From DASVDK01 sp036381125 [NCBI: Thermodesulfobacteriota bacterium] (GTDB lineage Bacteria; DASVDK01): DNA of 5,418 bases. Made by a program: the position numbers and the translations under genes. How positions within the stretch are numbered: the stretch's first letter is position 1; each line of letters begins with the position of its first letter. The stretch covers positions 1-5,418 of the forward strand of contig DASVDK010000322.1 in assembly GCA_036381125.1 (NCBI GenBank), in the 5' to 3' direction. Below the pieces are notes generated by a model. The model was not told where the DNA came from. It searched no databases and saw only the letters and a list, made by a program, of their open reading frames with translations. Shown here in pieces: positions 1 through 5,256 of this stretch.

Positions 1-785
1 GCGGCGGCGATGTCGGCCGAGGCGCGCCGCTCGATCCAGCGGGCCGCCTTGACGATGCCGCGCGCGAGCCTGGCGCAGACATCGGGCCGCTCGTCGCAGA
101 CCCCGGGTCGCGTCATGAGGCTCCCCTTGAGGTACGGGGCGCCGAAGAGCCGCTCGGCCGCGGTGCGCGACTGCAGGTCGAGGAGGACGTACGCCCGGCC
201 GGTCTCGACCAGCCTCGCGCCGAGCAGGCCGGCCGCCATCATGGCGTCGACCCGGCCGTTCTCCAGGGCGGCGGCGAGCGCCTCGGCCCCGACCGGGATC
301 GCCTCCACGTCGTCCGGCCGAAGGCCGCTCGTCACGAGCACGTGCACGAGGATGAGGTGACTGTACGCACCGAGCCCGGTCACGGCGACCGAGCGGCCCT
401 CGAGGTCCGCCGGTTGCCGGATGGCGTTCCGGTGAGCCGACCCGACCAGGATCCGCACGCCCGGCACCTCGGTGAACGCGGCAATGGCCGTGAGCGGCTT
501 GCCCTTGAGCATCGTCTTCATCGCCTGGTCGAACGAGTTGGCGCTGAAGTCGACCGTGCCGGCGAGGAGCGCGGTCGCGGCCATCGTCCCGGACGCGAAG
601 TACTGGAGGTCGACGTCCAGCCCCTGCTCGGCGAAGTAGCCGAGTGCGTGGGCGATCTCGAGCTGGACGTAGTCCATCGTGCCCTGGCTGCCGACGGCAA
701 CGGTCACGCGGTCGGCCGCGAGGGCGGTGGGGGCCGGGAGCGCAAGGGCGAGGGCGAGGGGGAGGAGCAGGACCCGGATTCGCAT
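1..785 (-). CDS. ABC transporter periplasmic substrate-binding protein, NMT1/SsuA/TauA-like (C-terminus outside window)
   Basis: Reading the minus strand from ATG at 785 gives 261 uninterrupted codons running off the left edge, so the gene is incomplete at its 3' end. Residues 1-24 form a Sec signal peptide: Arg at 2 and 4, a Leu/Ala-rich core, and an ALA-A-D cleavage region. The mature part starts with a beta strand (VTVAVGSQG, 27-35) and continues with ALGYFAEQGLDVDL (47-60), SGTMAATALLAGTVDFSA (65-82) and DLEGRSVAVTGLGAYSHL (127-144). This is the usual order in NMT1/SsuA/TauA-type binding proteins: 'YFAEQGLDVD', then 'L..G.VDF', then 'DL.G..VAV'. The family delivers small organic nitrogen or sulfur compounds to an ABC permease; the ligand cannot be read from sequence. 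GGAGGT at 793-798 lies 7 nt before the ATG and supports this start. The gene is divergent from the RpiR operon. Cys230 and Cys237 could form a disulfide. The assignment to family is firm, that to substrate is not. Confidence 0.9.
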   Translation of the reverse strand, partial: MRIRVLLLPLALALALPAPTALAADRVTVAVGSQGTMDYVQLEIAHALGYFAEQGLDVDLQYFASGTMAATALLAGTVDFSANSFDQAMKTMLKGKPLTAIAAFTEVPGVRILVGSAHRNAIRQPADLEGRSVAVTGLGAYSHLILVHVLVTSGLRPDDVEAIPVGAEALAAALENGRVDAMMAAGLLGARLVETGRAYVLLDLQSRTAAERLFGAPYLKGSLMTRPGVCDERPDVCARLARGIVKAARWIERRASADIAA

Positions 786-792
786 CGTGACC

Positions 793-798
793 ACCTCC
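793..798 (-). promoter_or_regulatory. Ribosome binding site of the substrate-binding protein gene
   Basis: On the minus strand this reads GGAGGT, a near-perfect Shine-Dalgarno sequence, 7 nt from the ATG at 785. It fixes the start of a gene that is cut by the window edge. Confidence 0.8.
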
Positions 799-808
799 GC
801 GATGGCGC

Positions 809-822
809 CGCCGGTACCGGCG
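809..822. repeat. 14-bp perfect palindrome in the leader of the binding-protein gene
   Basis: CGCCGGTACCGGCG is its own reverse complement with no spacer. It lies 10 nt upstream of the GGAGGT ribosome site of the minus-strand gene, so it falls in the 5' leader or core promoter of that gene. A spacerless palindrome is a better candidate for a dimeric repressor site in DNA than for an RNA hairpin, which would need a loop. GC-rich DNA produces such palindromes by chance more often than balanced DNA, so function is only suggested. Confidence 0.4.
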
Positions 823-848
823 CGTGGGGGTCGCACTCGAGGAGGGTA

Positions 849-896
849 TGAAAAGCAGATTACAGTAATCACCCATTTCTGGATAGAGAATTTCAT
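849..896. promoter_or_regulatory. AT-rich island in the divergent intergenic region, probable promoter/operator zone
   Basis: By hand count 16 of 48 bases are G or C, against a surrounding sequence that is strongly GC-rich. It sits between the divergent binding-protein and regulator genes, where promoters for both directions are expected. A weak plus-strand sigma70-like pair can be drawn: TTACAG (860-865), 18 nt, TAGAGA (884-889). No convincing minus-strand pair stands out. ATGAAA at 848-853 and TTTCAT at 891-896 frame the island as an outer inverted repeat. The location and composition are clear; the exact promoter elements are guesses. If the plus-strand promoter is here, the regulator transcript has a leader of roughly 265 nt. 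Confidence 0.45.
858..870. promoter_or_regulatory. Candidate operator: GATTAC-A-GTAATC inverted repeat
   Basis: Two perfect 6-bp half sites, GATTAC and GTAATC, flank a single A inside the AT-rich island between the divergent genes. This is a typical size and place for the binding site of a dimeric HTH regulator, and the nearest candidate is the RpiR-family protein encoded at 1160-2074. The half sites resemble those of the RpiR-family protein HexR (GTAAT...ATTAC), but here they occur in the opposite order, so this is not a HexR site. The repeat is seen directly; its role is inferred. Confidence 0.4.
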
Positions 897-1074
897 GCCC
901 GGAGCCGCCGCCTGGTCCGCCTCGGGCGACGTCCACGCCTGGAGCGGAGCATGCGCCGGCCTCTTGTCAGTTCGAATGCCGTTCTTGCCAACTCTGCTTC
1001 TTGCTTTGCCGGTTCCGCCGCGTGCCGGCGCAGCATGTCCAGAAGCGCTGGCCGAACCGGGGTCACTGAACCAT

Positions 1075-1139
1075 CGTGGACCGTGAAACGGGCATGGCGG
1101 AGCGGCTGCAAGGTGCAAGTCAGGTTGCCCGGGTCCACG
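1075..1139 (+). repeat. Nested inverted repeat in the presumed leader of the regulator operon
   Basis: CGTGGACC (1075-1082) is the exact reverse complement of GGTCCACG (1132-1139). Just inside it, CGGGCA (1089-1094) pairs with TGCCCG (1126-1131). The two right arms abut; the left arms are separated by GTGAAA. As RNA this gives 14 base pairs with a 6-nt bulge on the 5' side and a loop of about 31 nt that holds a small TGCA-AGG-TGCA repeat. The right edge is 20 nt before the ATG at 1160, next to GGGAGAGGA. No T-run follows, so it is not an intrinsic terminator. It could modulate translation of the regulator or bind a protein. Confidence 0.4.
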
Positions 1140-1159
1140 GGAGAGGACGAACGGAGCCG

Positions 1160-2074
1160 ATGAACCTTCTCGAGAGAATCGAGCGGCGACGCGCCGCGCT
1201 GACGGAGAGCGAGCGGGAGCTGGCCGCCTTCGTCGTCGAGCACTACCCCCACATGGCCTTCGAGTCGGCTACGTCCATCGGCCAGCGGGTCGGCGTGAGC
1301 GCCGCCACGGTCGTGCGCTTCTTCGCGAAGCTCGGCTACGAGGGCTTCGCCGACGTGCAGCGCGAGCTGCGAGCCGAGGTCGCCGCGCGCCTCCACTCGC
1401 CCATCGAGCGGCTCGACGCGGCGCGCGAGGCGCCGGACGAGGCGAGCGAGCTGCTGCGCCAGAGCCTCACCGTCGACCTCGGCAACCTCGAGGCAACCTA
1501 CCGCGGCGTCGACCCGGAGCAGTTCCGGTTGCTCGTCGAGCGCCTCGTGGCCCCCGGGGGGCGGATCTACGTCATGGGGGAGAAGAAGGGCTACGGCGTG
1601 GCCCACTACCTCCACACCCAGCTCAACCTCGCGCTCCCCGACGTGACGCTCCTCGAGTCGGGCCAGTCGCTCCTCGTCGATCGCCTCCTCCGCCTGACGG
1701 AGAAGGACCTCCTGGTCGCCATCGACGTGCGCCGGTACGCGCGCGCCACGGTCCTCGTCGCGAGGCGATTCCGCGACATCGGCGCCGACGTGGCCGTGCT
1801 GGCCGACAGCCCGCTCTCGCCGTTGTCCGGCCTTGCCAGGTTCCGGCTGCCGATCACGACCACCGGCGCCGGGGCGTTCGACTCCTACACGGCGGCCGTG
1901 AGCCTCGTCAACGCGATCGTCAACGGCGTGGCGATCCGCCGCAAGCAGGCGCTGCACGACACGCTCGAGCGGGGCGAGGCGCTCTGGCAGGAGTTCCAGA
2001 CCTTCACGGCGCGGGACTTCTTCGAGGAGGGCTACCCGACGCCACCCGGCGGCGGGGAGGCGCGCCGGGGGTGA
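1160..2074 (+). CDS. RpiR/MurR-family transcriptional regulator (HTH-SIS)
   Basis: The 304-residue product has an N-terminal RpiR-type helix-turn-helix and a C-terminal SIS fold. The opening LLERIERRRAALTESERELA (3-22) is followed by TSIGQRVGVSAATVVRFFAK (38-57) and LGYEGFADVQREL (58-70), which match the RpiR pattern 'S..ELA...GVS.ATV.RF..KLG..GF...'. The SIS region spans about 125-255, with GRIYVMGEKKGYG (134-146), LLVAIDVRRYARATVLVARR (184-203) and ADVAVLADSPLSPL (209-222). The phosphate-binding serine motifs usual in sugar-phosphate SIS domains (GxGxS, SxSG) are replaced by GEKKG and DVRRY, so the effector may not be a sugar phosphate. ATG at 1160 is preferred over GTG 1076 because it gives the family's normal N-terminus and length; GGAG at 1153-1156 is close and GGGAGAGG lies further back, so the ribosome site is not ideal. 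Its stop overlaps the deacylase start, so it is probably autoregulated and controls the operon, perhaps the divergent gene too. Confidence 0.9.
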   Translation: MNLLERIERRRAALTESERELAAFVVEHYPHMAFESATSIGQRVGVSAATVVRFFAKLGYEGFADVQRELRAEVAARLHSPIERLDAAREAPDEASELLRQSLTVDLGNLEATYRGVDPEQFRLLVERLVAPGGRIYVMGEKKGYGVAHYLHTQLNLALPDVTLLESGQSLLVDRLLRLTEKDLLVAIDVRRYARATVLVARRFRDIGADVAVLADSPLSPLSGLARFRLPITTTGAGAFDSYTAAVSLVNAIVNGVAIRRKQALHDTLERGEALWQEFQTFTARDFFEEGYPTPPGGGEARRG

Positions 2075-3690
2075 GTCCCGGGCCGGAATCGAGGGCGCCG
2101 GCCGGCGAGTGGGACCTCCTCGTCGCCGGCGGCCGGGTGATCGACGGGACCGGTCGCGCGGCGTTCGAGGCCGACGTGGCGGTCAAGGATGGGCGGGTGG
2201 TCGCGGTCCGGCCGGGGCTCGGGGGACGGGCCCGACGGGTCATCGAGGCAAGGGGGCTCGTCGTGGCGCCCGGCTTCATCGACATCCACTCGCACTCGGA
2301 CTACGCGCTCGTCGTCGACGGGCGCGGCGCGAGCAAGGTGCTCCAGGGCGTGACGACCGAAGTGATCGGCAACTGCGGCTTCTCGGCGGCGCCGGCCGGC
2401 GCGGCCCGGCTCGACATGCTGCACGGCGCGGACACCCTGCGCGATGACTGGCCGTCGGTCGGCGCGTACGAGACCCGGCTCTGCACGGCGGGAATCGGCC
2501 CGAACGTCGCGCTGCTCGTCGGGCACTCGACGCTGCGCAGCCGGGTCATGGGCCTCGCGCGCCGAGCGCCGACGCCGGCCGAGTGGGACCGGATGGTGGG
2601 GCTCCTCGACGACGCGCTCGCCGACGGCGTCTTCGGCCTGTCGACCGGCCTCATCTACGCGCCGGGCTGCTACGCCGCGGCCGACGAGCTGACGGGCCTG
2701 GCGTCGGTGGTGGGCCGCAGAGGCGGCTTCTACGCCACGCACCTGCGCGACGAGGCCGACGGCGTGGTGGAGGCGGTGGACGAGGCGCTTGCGCTCGGCG
2801 AGCGGGGACAGGTGGCGGTGCAGCTCTCGCACCACAAGGCGAAGGGCCGCGCCAACTGGGGGAAGGTGGAGCGGACGCTCGGGCGGGTGGAGGCCGCCCG
2901 CAGCCGCGGACTCGACGTGACGCTGGACGCCTACCCGTACACGGCCACGAGCACGCTCCTGCGCGCCGTGCTCCCGGCGTGGGCTCACGAGGACGGCGAC
3001 GGCGGGCTCGCACGACGGCTCACGCGCGACGTCGACCGGCGGCGTCTGATCAGGGCACTGACCACGTCGGTGCACGGTCTCGATGCCGACGGCCAGGGTC
3101 CGTGGGACCGCATCGTGGTCAGTCTCTGCCGGGGCAGGCCTGCCGCGGAGGGGTGGAGCATCCGCGACCTCGCGTACGCCGCCCGGACCTCTCCCGCGGA
3201 GGTCGTGCTGGACCTGCTGCGCGACGGAGGGCTCGACACGGCGATGGTGGTCTTCTGCCTGTCGGAGACCGACGTCGAGACGGTCCTGCGCCACCCCCGG
3301 ACCATGGTCGGGTCGGACGGCGAGGCGCTGCCGCTCGACCGGCCGGGCGCGATCGGCCGGCCTCACCCGCGGTCGTTCGGGACCTTTCCGCGGGTGCTCG
3401 GCGAGTACGTCCGCGAACGGGCCGTCCTCGGGCTCGAGGACGCCGTGCGGAAGATGACGAGCCTGCCGGCCTCGCGCCTGGGGCTTCGCGACCGCGGCGT
3501 GATCGCCGAGGGGGCATGGGCCGACCTGACCGTCTTCGACCCGGCGACCGTGGCCGACGCGGCGACGTACGGCCGCCCCGCCGTGCCGGCCCGAGGCGTC
3601 GCGCACGTCGTCGTCAACGGCCTGCCGGTGGTGGAGCATGGCGAACTCCTGGGGACGCGGCCGGGCCGCGTGCTGAGGCGGGGTCGATAG
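2071..3690 (+). CDS. N-acyl-D-amino-acid deacylase (D-aminoacylase) family amidohydrolase
   Basis: This 539-residue cytoplasmic zinc amidohydrolase should hydrolyse an N-acyl amide to a carboxylate and a free amino compound. The family's motifs occur in order: DLLVAGGRVIDGTG (15-28); GFIDIHSHSDY (68-78), with metal ligands His73 and His75; VIGNCGFS (98-105), with Cys102; YATHLRDEADG (221-231), with His224; LSHHKAKG (252-259), with His254; and MVGSDGEALP (412-421), with Asp416. These correspond to His67, His69, Cys96, His220, His250 and Asp366 of the Alcaligenes enzyme as I recall it, with a longer stretch before the Asp. The C-terminus returns to the beta-sandwich found in such hydrolases: GVIAEGAWADLTVFDP (476-491). 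No signal peptide is seen. GTG 2071 overlaps the regulator stop by 4 nt (GTGA) with GGGGAGG at 2054-2060, so translation is likely coupled. The true substrate may be an N-acyl-D-amino acid, an N-acyl-omega-amino acid or another amide. The family call is firm. Confidence 0.92.
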   Translation: MSPGPESRAPAGEWDLLVAGGRVIDGTGRAAFEADVAVKDGRVVAVRPGLGGRARRVIEARGLVVAPGFIDIHSHSDYALVVDGRGASKVLQGVTTEVIGNCGFSAAPAGAARLDMLHGADTLRDDWPSVGAYETRLCTAGIGPNVALLVGHSTLRSRVMGLARRAPTPAEWDRMVGLLDDALADGVFGLSTGLIYAPGCYAAADELTGLASVVGRRGGFYATHLRDEADGVVEAVDEALALGERGQVAVQLSHHKAKGRANWGKVERTLGRVEAARSRGLDVTLDAYPYTATSTLLRAVLPAWAHEDGDGGLARRLTRDVDRRRLIRALTTSVHGLDADGQGPWDRIVVSLCRGRPAAEGWSIRDLAYAARTSPAEVVLDLLRDGGLDTAMVVFCLSETDVETVLRHPRTMVGSDGEALPLDRPGAIGRPHPRSFGTFPRVLGEYVRERAVLGLEDAVRKMTSLPASRLGLRDRGVIAEGAWADLTVFDPATVADAATYGRPAVPARGVAHVVVNGLPVVEHGELLGTRPGRVLRRGR

Positions 3691-5163
3691 ATGGCGGTGC
3701 GGATCACCGAGAGCTTCCCGAACGTGATCGGCGGCCGGCGGGTGTCCGGGCAGGACGGGGCGTGGTTCGTGCGGGCCAATCCGGCCTCCGTCGACGAGGT
3801 CGTGTGCCGCTTCCCCGAGGCGACGACCGCCGATCTCGAGGCGGCCGTCGCGGCGGCGCGGCAGGCCCAGCCGGGTTGGGCCGCGACGCCCGCCCCGACG
3901 CGCGGCGAGGTCCTCCGGCGGGCCGCGGACCTCCTGGCGACGCGCGGTGACGGCGTCGCCGAGGAGCTGACGCGCGAGGAGGGGAAGACCCTCGCCGAGT
4001 CCCGGGCCGAGGTGCAGGCCGGCATCGCCACGCTCCGGTACATGGCAGGCCTCGCGGCGATGCCCGAGGGCGAGGTCATCCCGTCCGCGCGCCCCGGCGT
4101 CTCCGTGCAGACGATGCGGCAGCCGCGCGGCGTCGTCGCGGCGCTCACGCCCTGGAACTTCCCCTTCTCGATCCCCTGCATCAAGGTCGGGGCCGCCCTG
4201 GCCGCCGGCAACGCGGTGATCTTCAAGCCGTCCCCCTACACGCCGCTCTCCGCCTGGCGCATCGTCGAGGCGCTCGCCGAGGCCGGACTGCCCGACGGGG
4301 TGCTGAACTTCCTGACCGACTCGAGCGGCGCGATCGGCAAGGCGATGGTGGCCCATCCGGGGGTCGCGGCGATCTCGTTCACCGGCTCCACGGCTACCGG
4401 GCGTGCGATCGCGGAGACGGCGGCCCGACGGCTCGTGCCGTGCCAGCTCGAGCTGGGCGGCAAGAACGCGCTCGTCGTGCTCGACGACGCCGACCTCGAT
4501 CTCGCCGCGGCCGCGGCGGTGACCGGCGCTTTCGGCGGCACCGGGCAGAAGTGCACGGCGACCGGTCGCGCCATCGTTGCCGAATCGATCCTCGAACCGT
4601 TCCTCGATCGAGTGCTGGCGCGGGCGGCCTCGATCCGCGTCGGCCCCGGCATGGACGACCGGACGACGATGGGGCCCGTGGTCGCCCGCGAGCGGCTCGA
4701 GCGGATCCTGACCGCGGTGTCCGAGGCGGAACGTGCGGGCGCACGGCTCGTGACCGGGGGTCGCCGCCTCACCGGAGAGGGGCACGACGGCGGGTTCTTC
4801 ATGGGGCCGACGCTGCTCAGCGACGTGTCTCCGGCGAGCCCGGTCGCCCGGGAAGAGGTCTTCGGGCCGGTGCTGCCGGTGATCGCGGCCGCGGACGAGG
4901 ACGAGGCGCTGCGCCTCGCGAACGCGGGTGCGTTCGGGCTCTCCGGCGCGGTCTTCACCCGGGACGTCCGCCGCGCGTTCAGGTTCGCCCGCGCCTCGCG
5001 GACCGGCATCGTGAAGATCAACGAGCCGACGACCGGCATCGAGTGCCAGGCCCCCTCGGGCGGCTGGGGCGACTCCGGTCTCGGCGAGCCGGAACTCGGG
5101 CCATCGGCGCTGCACTTCTTCACGGCGGTCAAGGCCGTGTACTGGAGTCACGGGAATGTGTGA
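3691..5163 (+). CDS. NAD(P)-dependent aldehyde dehydrogenase, alpha-ketoglutaric/succinic semialdehyde dehydrogenase-like
   Basis: A full-length ALDH of 490 residues that oxidises an aldehyde to its acid in the cytoplasm. Visible motifs: PWNFP (154-158) with the oxyanion Asn156; FKPS (178-181) with Lys179; FTGST (230-234) of the Rossmann fold; ELGGKN (254-259) with general base Glu254; GTGQKCTAT (283-291) with catalytic Cys288; and EEVFGP (388-393) with cofactor-binding Glu389. GQKCTAT, the ECQAP segment (451-455) and the HFFTAVKAVY tail (475-484) resemble Bacillus YcbD-type alpha-ketoglutaric semialdehyde dehydrogenase, but succinic or sulfoacetaldehyde-type substrates remain possible. At the place where NAD-specific ALDHs often carry Glu (four residues from the Lys motif start) there is Pro182, which does not favour strict NAD use. 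The usual PFGG is PSGG here (455-458). ATG directly follows the deacylase TAG with no gap, and GAGGCGGGG at 3675-3683 is its ribosome site. Confidence 0.93.
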   Translation: MAVRITESFPNVIGGRRVSGQDGAWFVRANPASVDEVVCRFPEATTADLEAAVAAARQAQPGWAATPAPTRGEVLRRAADLLATRGDGVAEELTREEGKTLAESRAEVQAGIATLRYMAGLAAMPEGEVIPSARPGVSVQTMRQPRGVVAALTPWNFPFSIPCIKVGAALAAGNAVIFKPSPYTPLSAWRIVEALAEAGLPDGVLNFLTDSSGAIGKAMVAHPGVAAISFTGSTATGRAIAETAARRLVPCQLELGGKNALVVLDDADLDLAAAAAVTGAFGGTGQKCTATGRAIVAESILEPFLDRVLARAASIRVGPGMDDRTTMGPVVARERLERILTAVSEAERAGARLVTGGRRLTGEGHDGGFFMGPTLLSDVSPASPVAREEVFGPVLPVIAAADEDEALRLANAGAFGLSGAVFTRDVRRAFRFARASRTGIVKINEPTTGIECQAPSGGWGDSGLGEPELGPSALHFFTAVKAVYWSHGNV

Positions 5164-5172
5164 GGTGAGAGC

Positions 5173-5256
5173 ATGAGCCGGGGCGGTGTGCCCGGCCCCG
5201 ACCTGCGCCGCGCCGTCGACGAGGGGCGCGTGGGTGACCTGGAGGCGCGTGTATGA
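5173..5256 (+). CDS. Possible 27-codon ORF between the aldehyde dehydrogenase and the aminotransferase
   Basis: ATG at 5173 opens a 27-residue frame (MSRGGVPGPDLRRAVDEGRV, then seven more residues) that ends in TGA at 5254-5256. GAGGTGAG at 5162-5169 is a good ribosome site. Of the 26 codons after the start, 22 end in G or C, as in the flanking genes. The stop overlaps the next ATG as ATGA, so ribosomes finishing here could restart on the aminotransferase. I recognise no family; the peptide is hydrophilic, with no membrane segment or cysteines. It may be a real micropeptide, a coupling leader, a remnant of a lost gene, or chance reading in GC-rich DNA. Confidence 0.35.
   Translation: MSRGGVPGPDLRRAVDEGRVGDLEARV
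5241..5245 (+). promoter_or_regulatory. Ribosome binding site that decides the aminotransferase start
   Basis: GGAGG lies exactly 7 nt before ATG 5253. An in-frame TGA at 5235-5237 prevents any longer N-terminus in this frame, so the start at 5253 is well supported even though the rest of the gene is outside the window. Confidence 0.75.

Larger units (their letters stand above)
786..1159. other. Divergent intergenic region (374 nt) without a supported gene
   Basis: This gap separates the minus-strand binding protein from the plus-strand regulator. Besides the elements listed separately, it contains a 7-bp inverted repeat, CCGGTTC (1009-1015) and GAACCGG (1054-1060). Open frames cross it on both strands (plus 951-1163; a minus frame from ATG at 1036 to 893). 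Their codons often end in A or T, unlike the real genes here. The minus frame also has no ribosome site and ends in an arginine-rich run. I therefore read the region as non-coding control DNA with a long leader for the operon. Confidence 0.65.

Noticed and set aside
741-770. Short GGGCGA-type tandem repeats
   Set aside because: They encode the Leu-Ala alternation in the signal peptide core of the binding protein and need no other explanation.
10-851. Plus-strand frames at 10-360 and 342-851
   Set aside because: They run opposite a minus-strand binding protein that has a signal peptide, a strong ribosome site and family motifs. The plus-strand products are Arg/Gly-rich with no family features.
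1009-1060. CCGGTTC...GAACCGG inverted repeat as an operator or terminator
   Set aside because: Seven pairs with a 38-nt loop are expected fairly often by chance in GC-rich DNA, and there is no T-run or placement next to a start. I kept it only as a note in the intergenic entry.
1076-1159. GTG 1076 or ATG 1094 as an earlier start of the RpiR regulator
   Set aside because: The 28 extra residues match nothing in the family, are encoded with atypical codons, and lie within the inverted repeat. ATG 1160 gives the usual RpiR N-terminus.
951-1163. A 70-codon plus-strand ORF in the intergenic region
   Set aside because: Many codons end in A or T, no convincing ribosome site precedes it, and it ends just inside the regulator start. 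It looks like chance reading.
893-1957. A 354-codon minus-strand frame opposite the RpiR gene and part of the intergenic region
   Set aside because: It is the codon-aligned shadow of the regulator. Its tail in the intergenic region has poor codon use for this genome and no ribosome site, and the protein has no recognisable fold.
2032-5151. A 1039-codon open frame on the minus strand across the deacylase and aldehyde dehydrogenase genes
   Set aside because: It is codon-aligned with both plus-strand genes, so it stays open simply because those genes do not use TTA, CTA or TCA codons, which is normal at this GC content. Its product is low-complexity Arg/Ala/His/Pro-rich, and the opposite strand has clear families with intact motifs.
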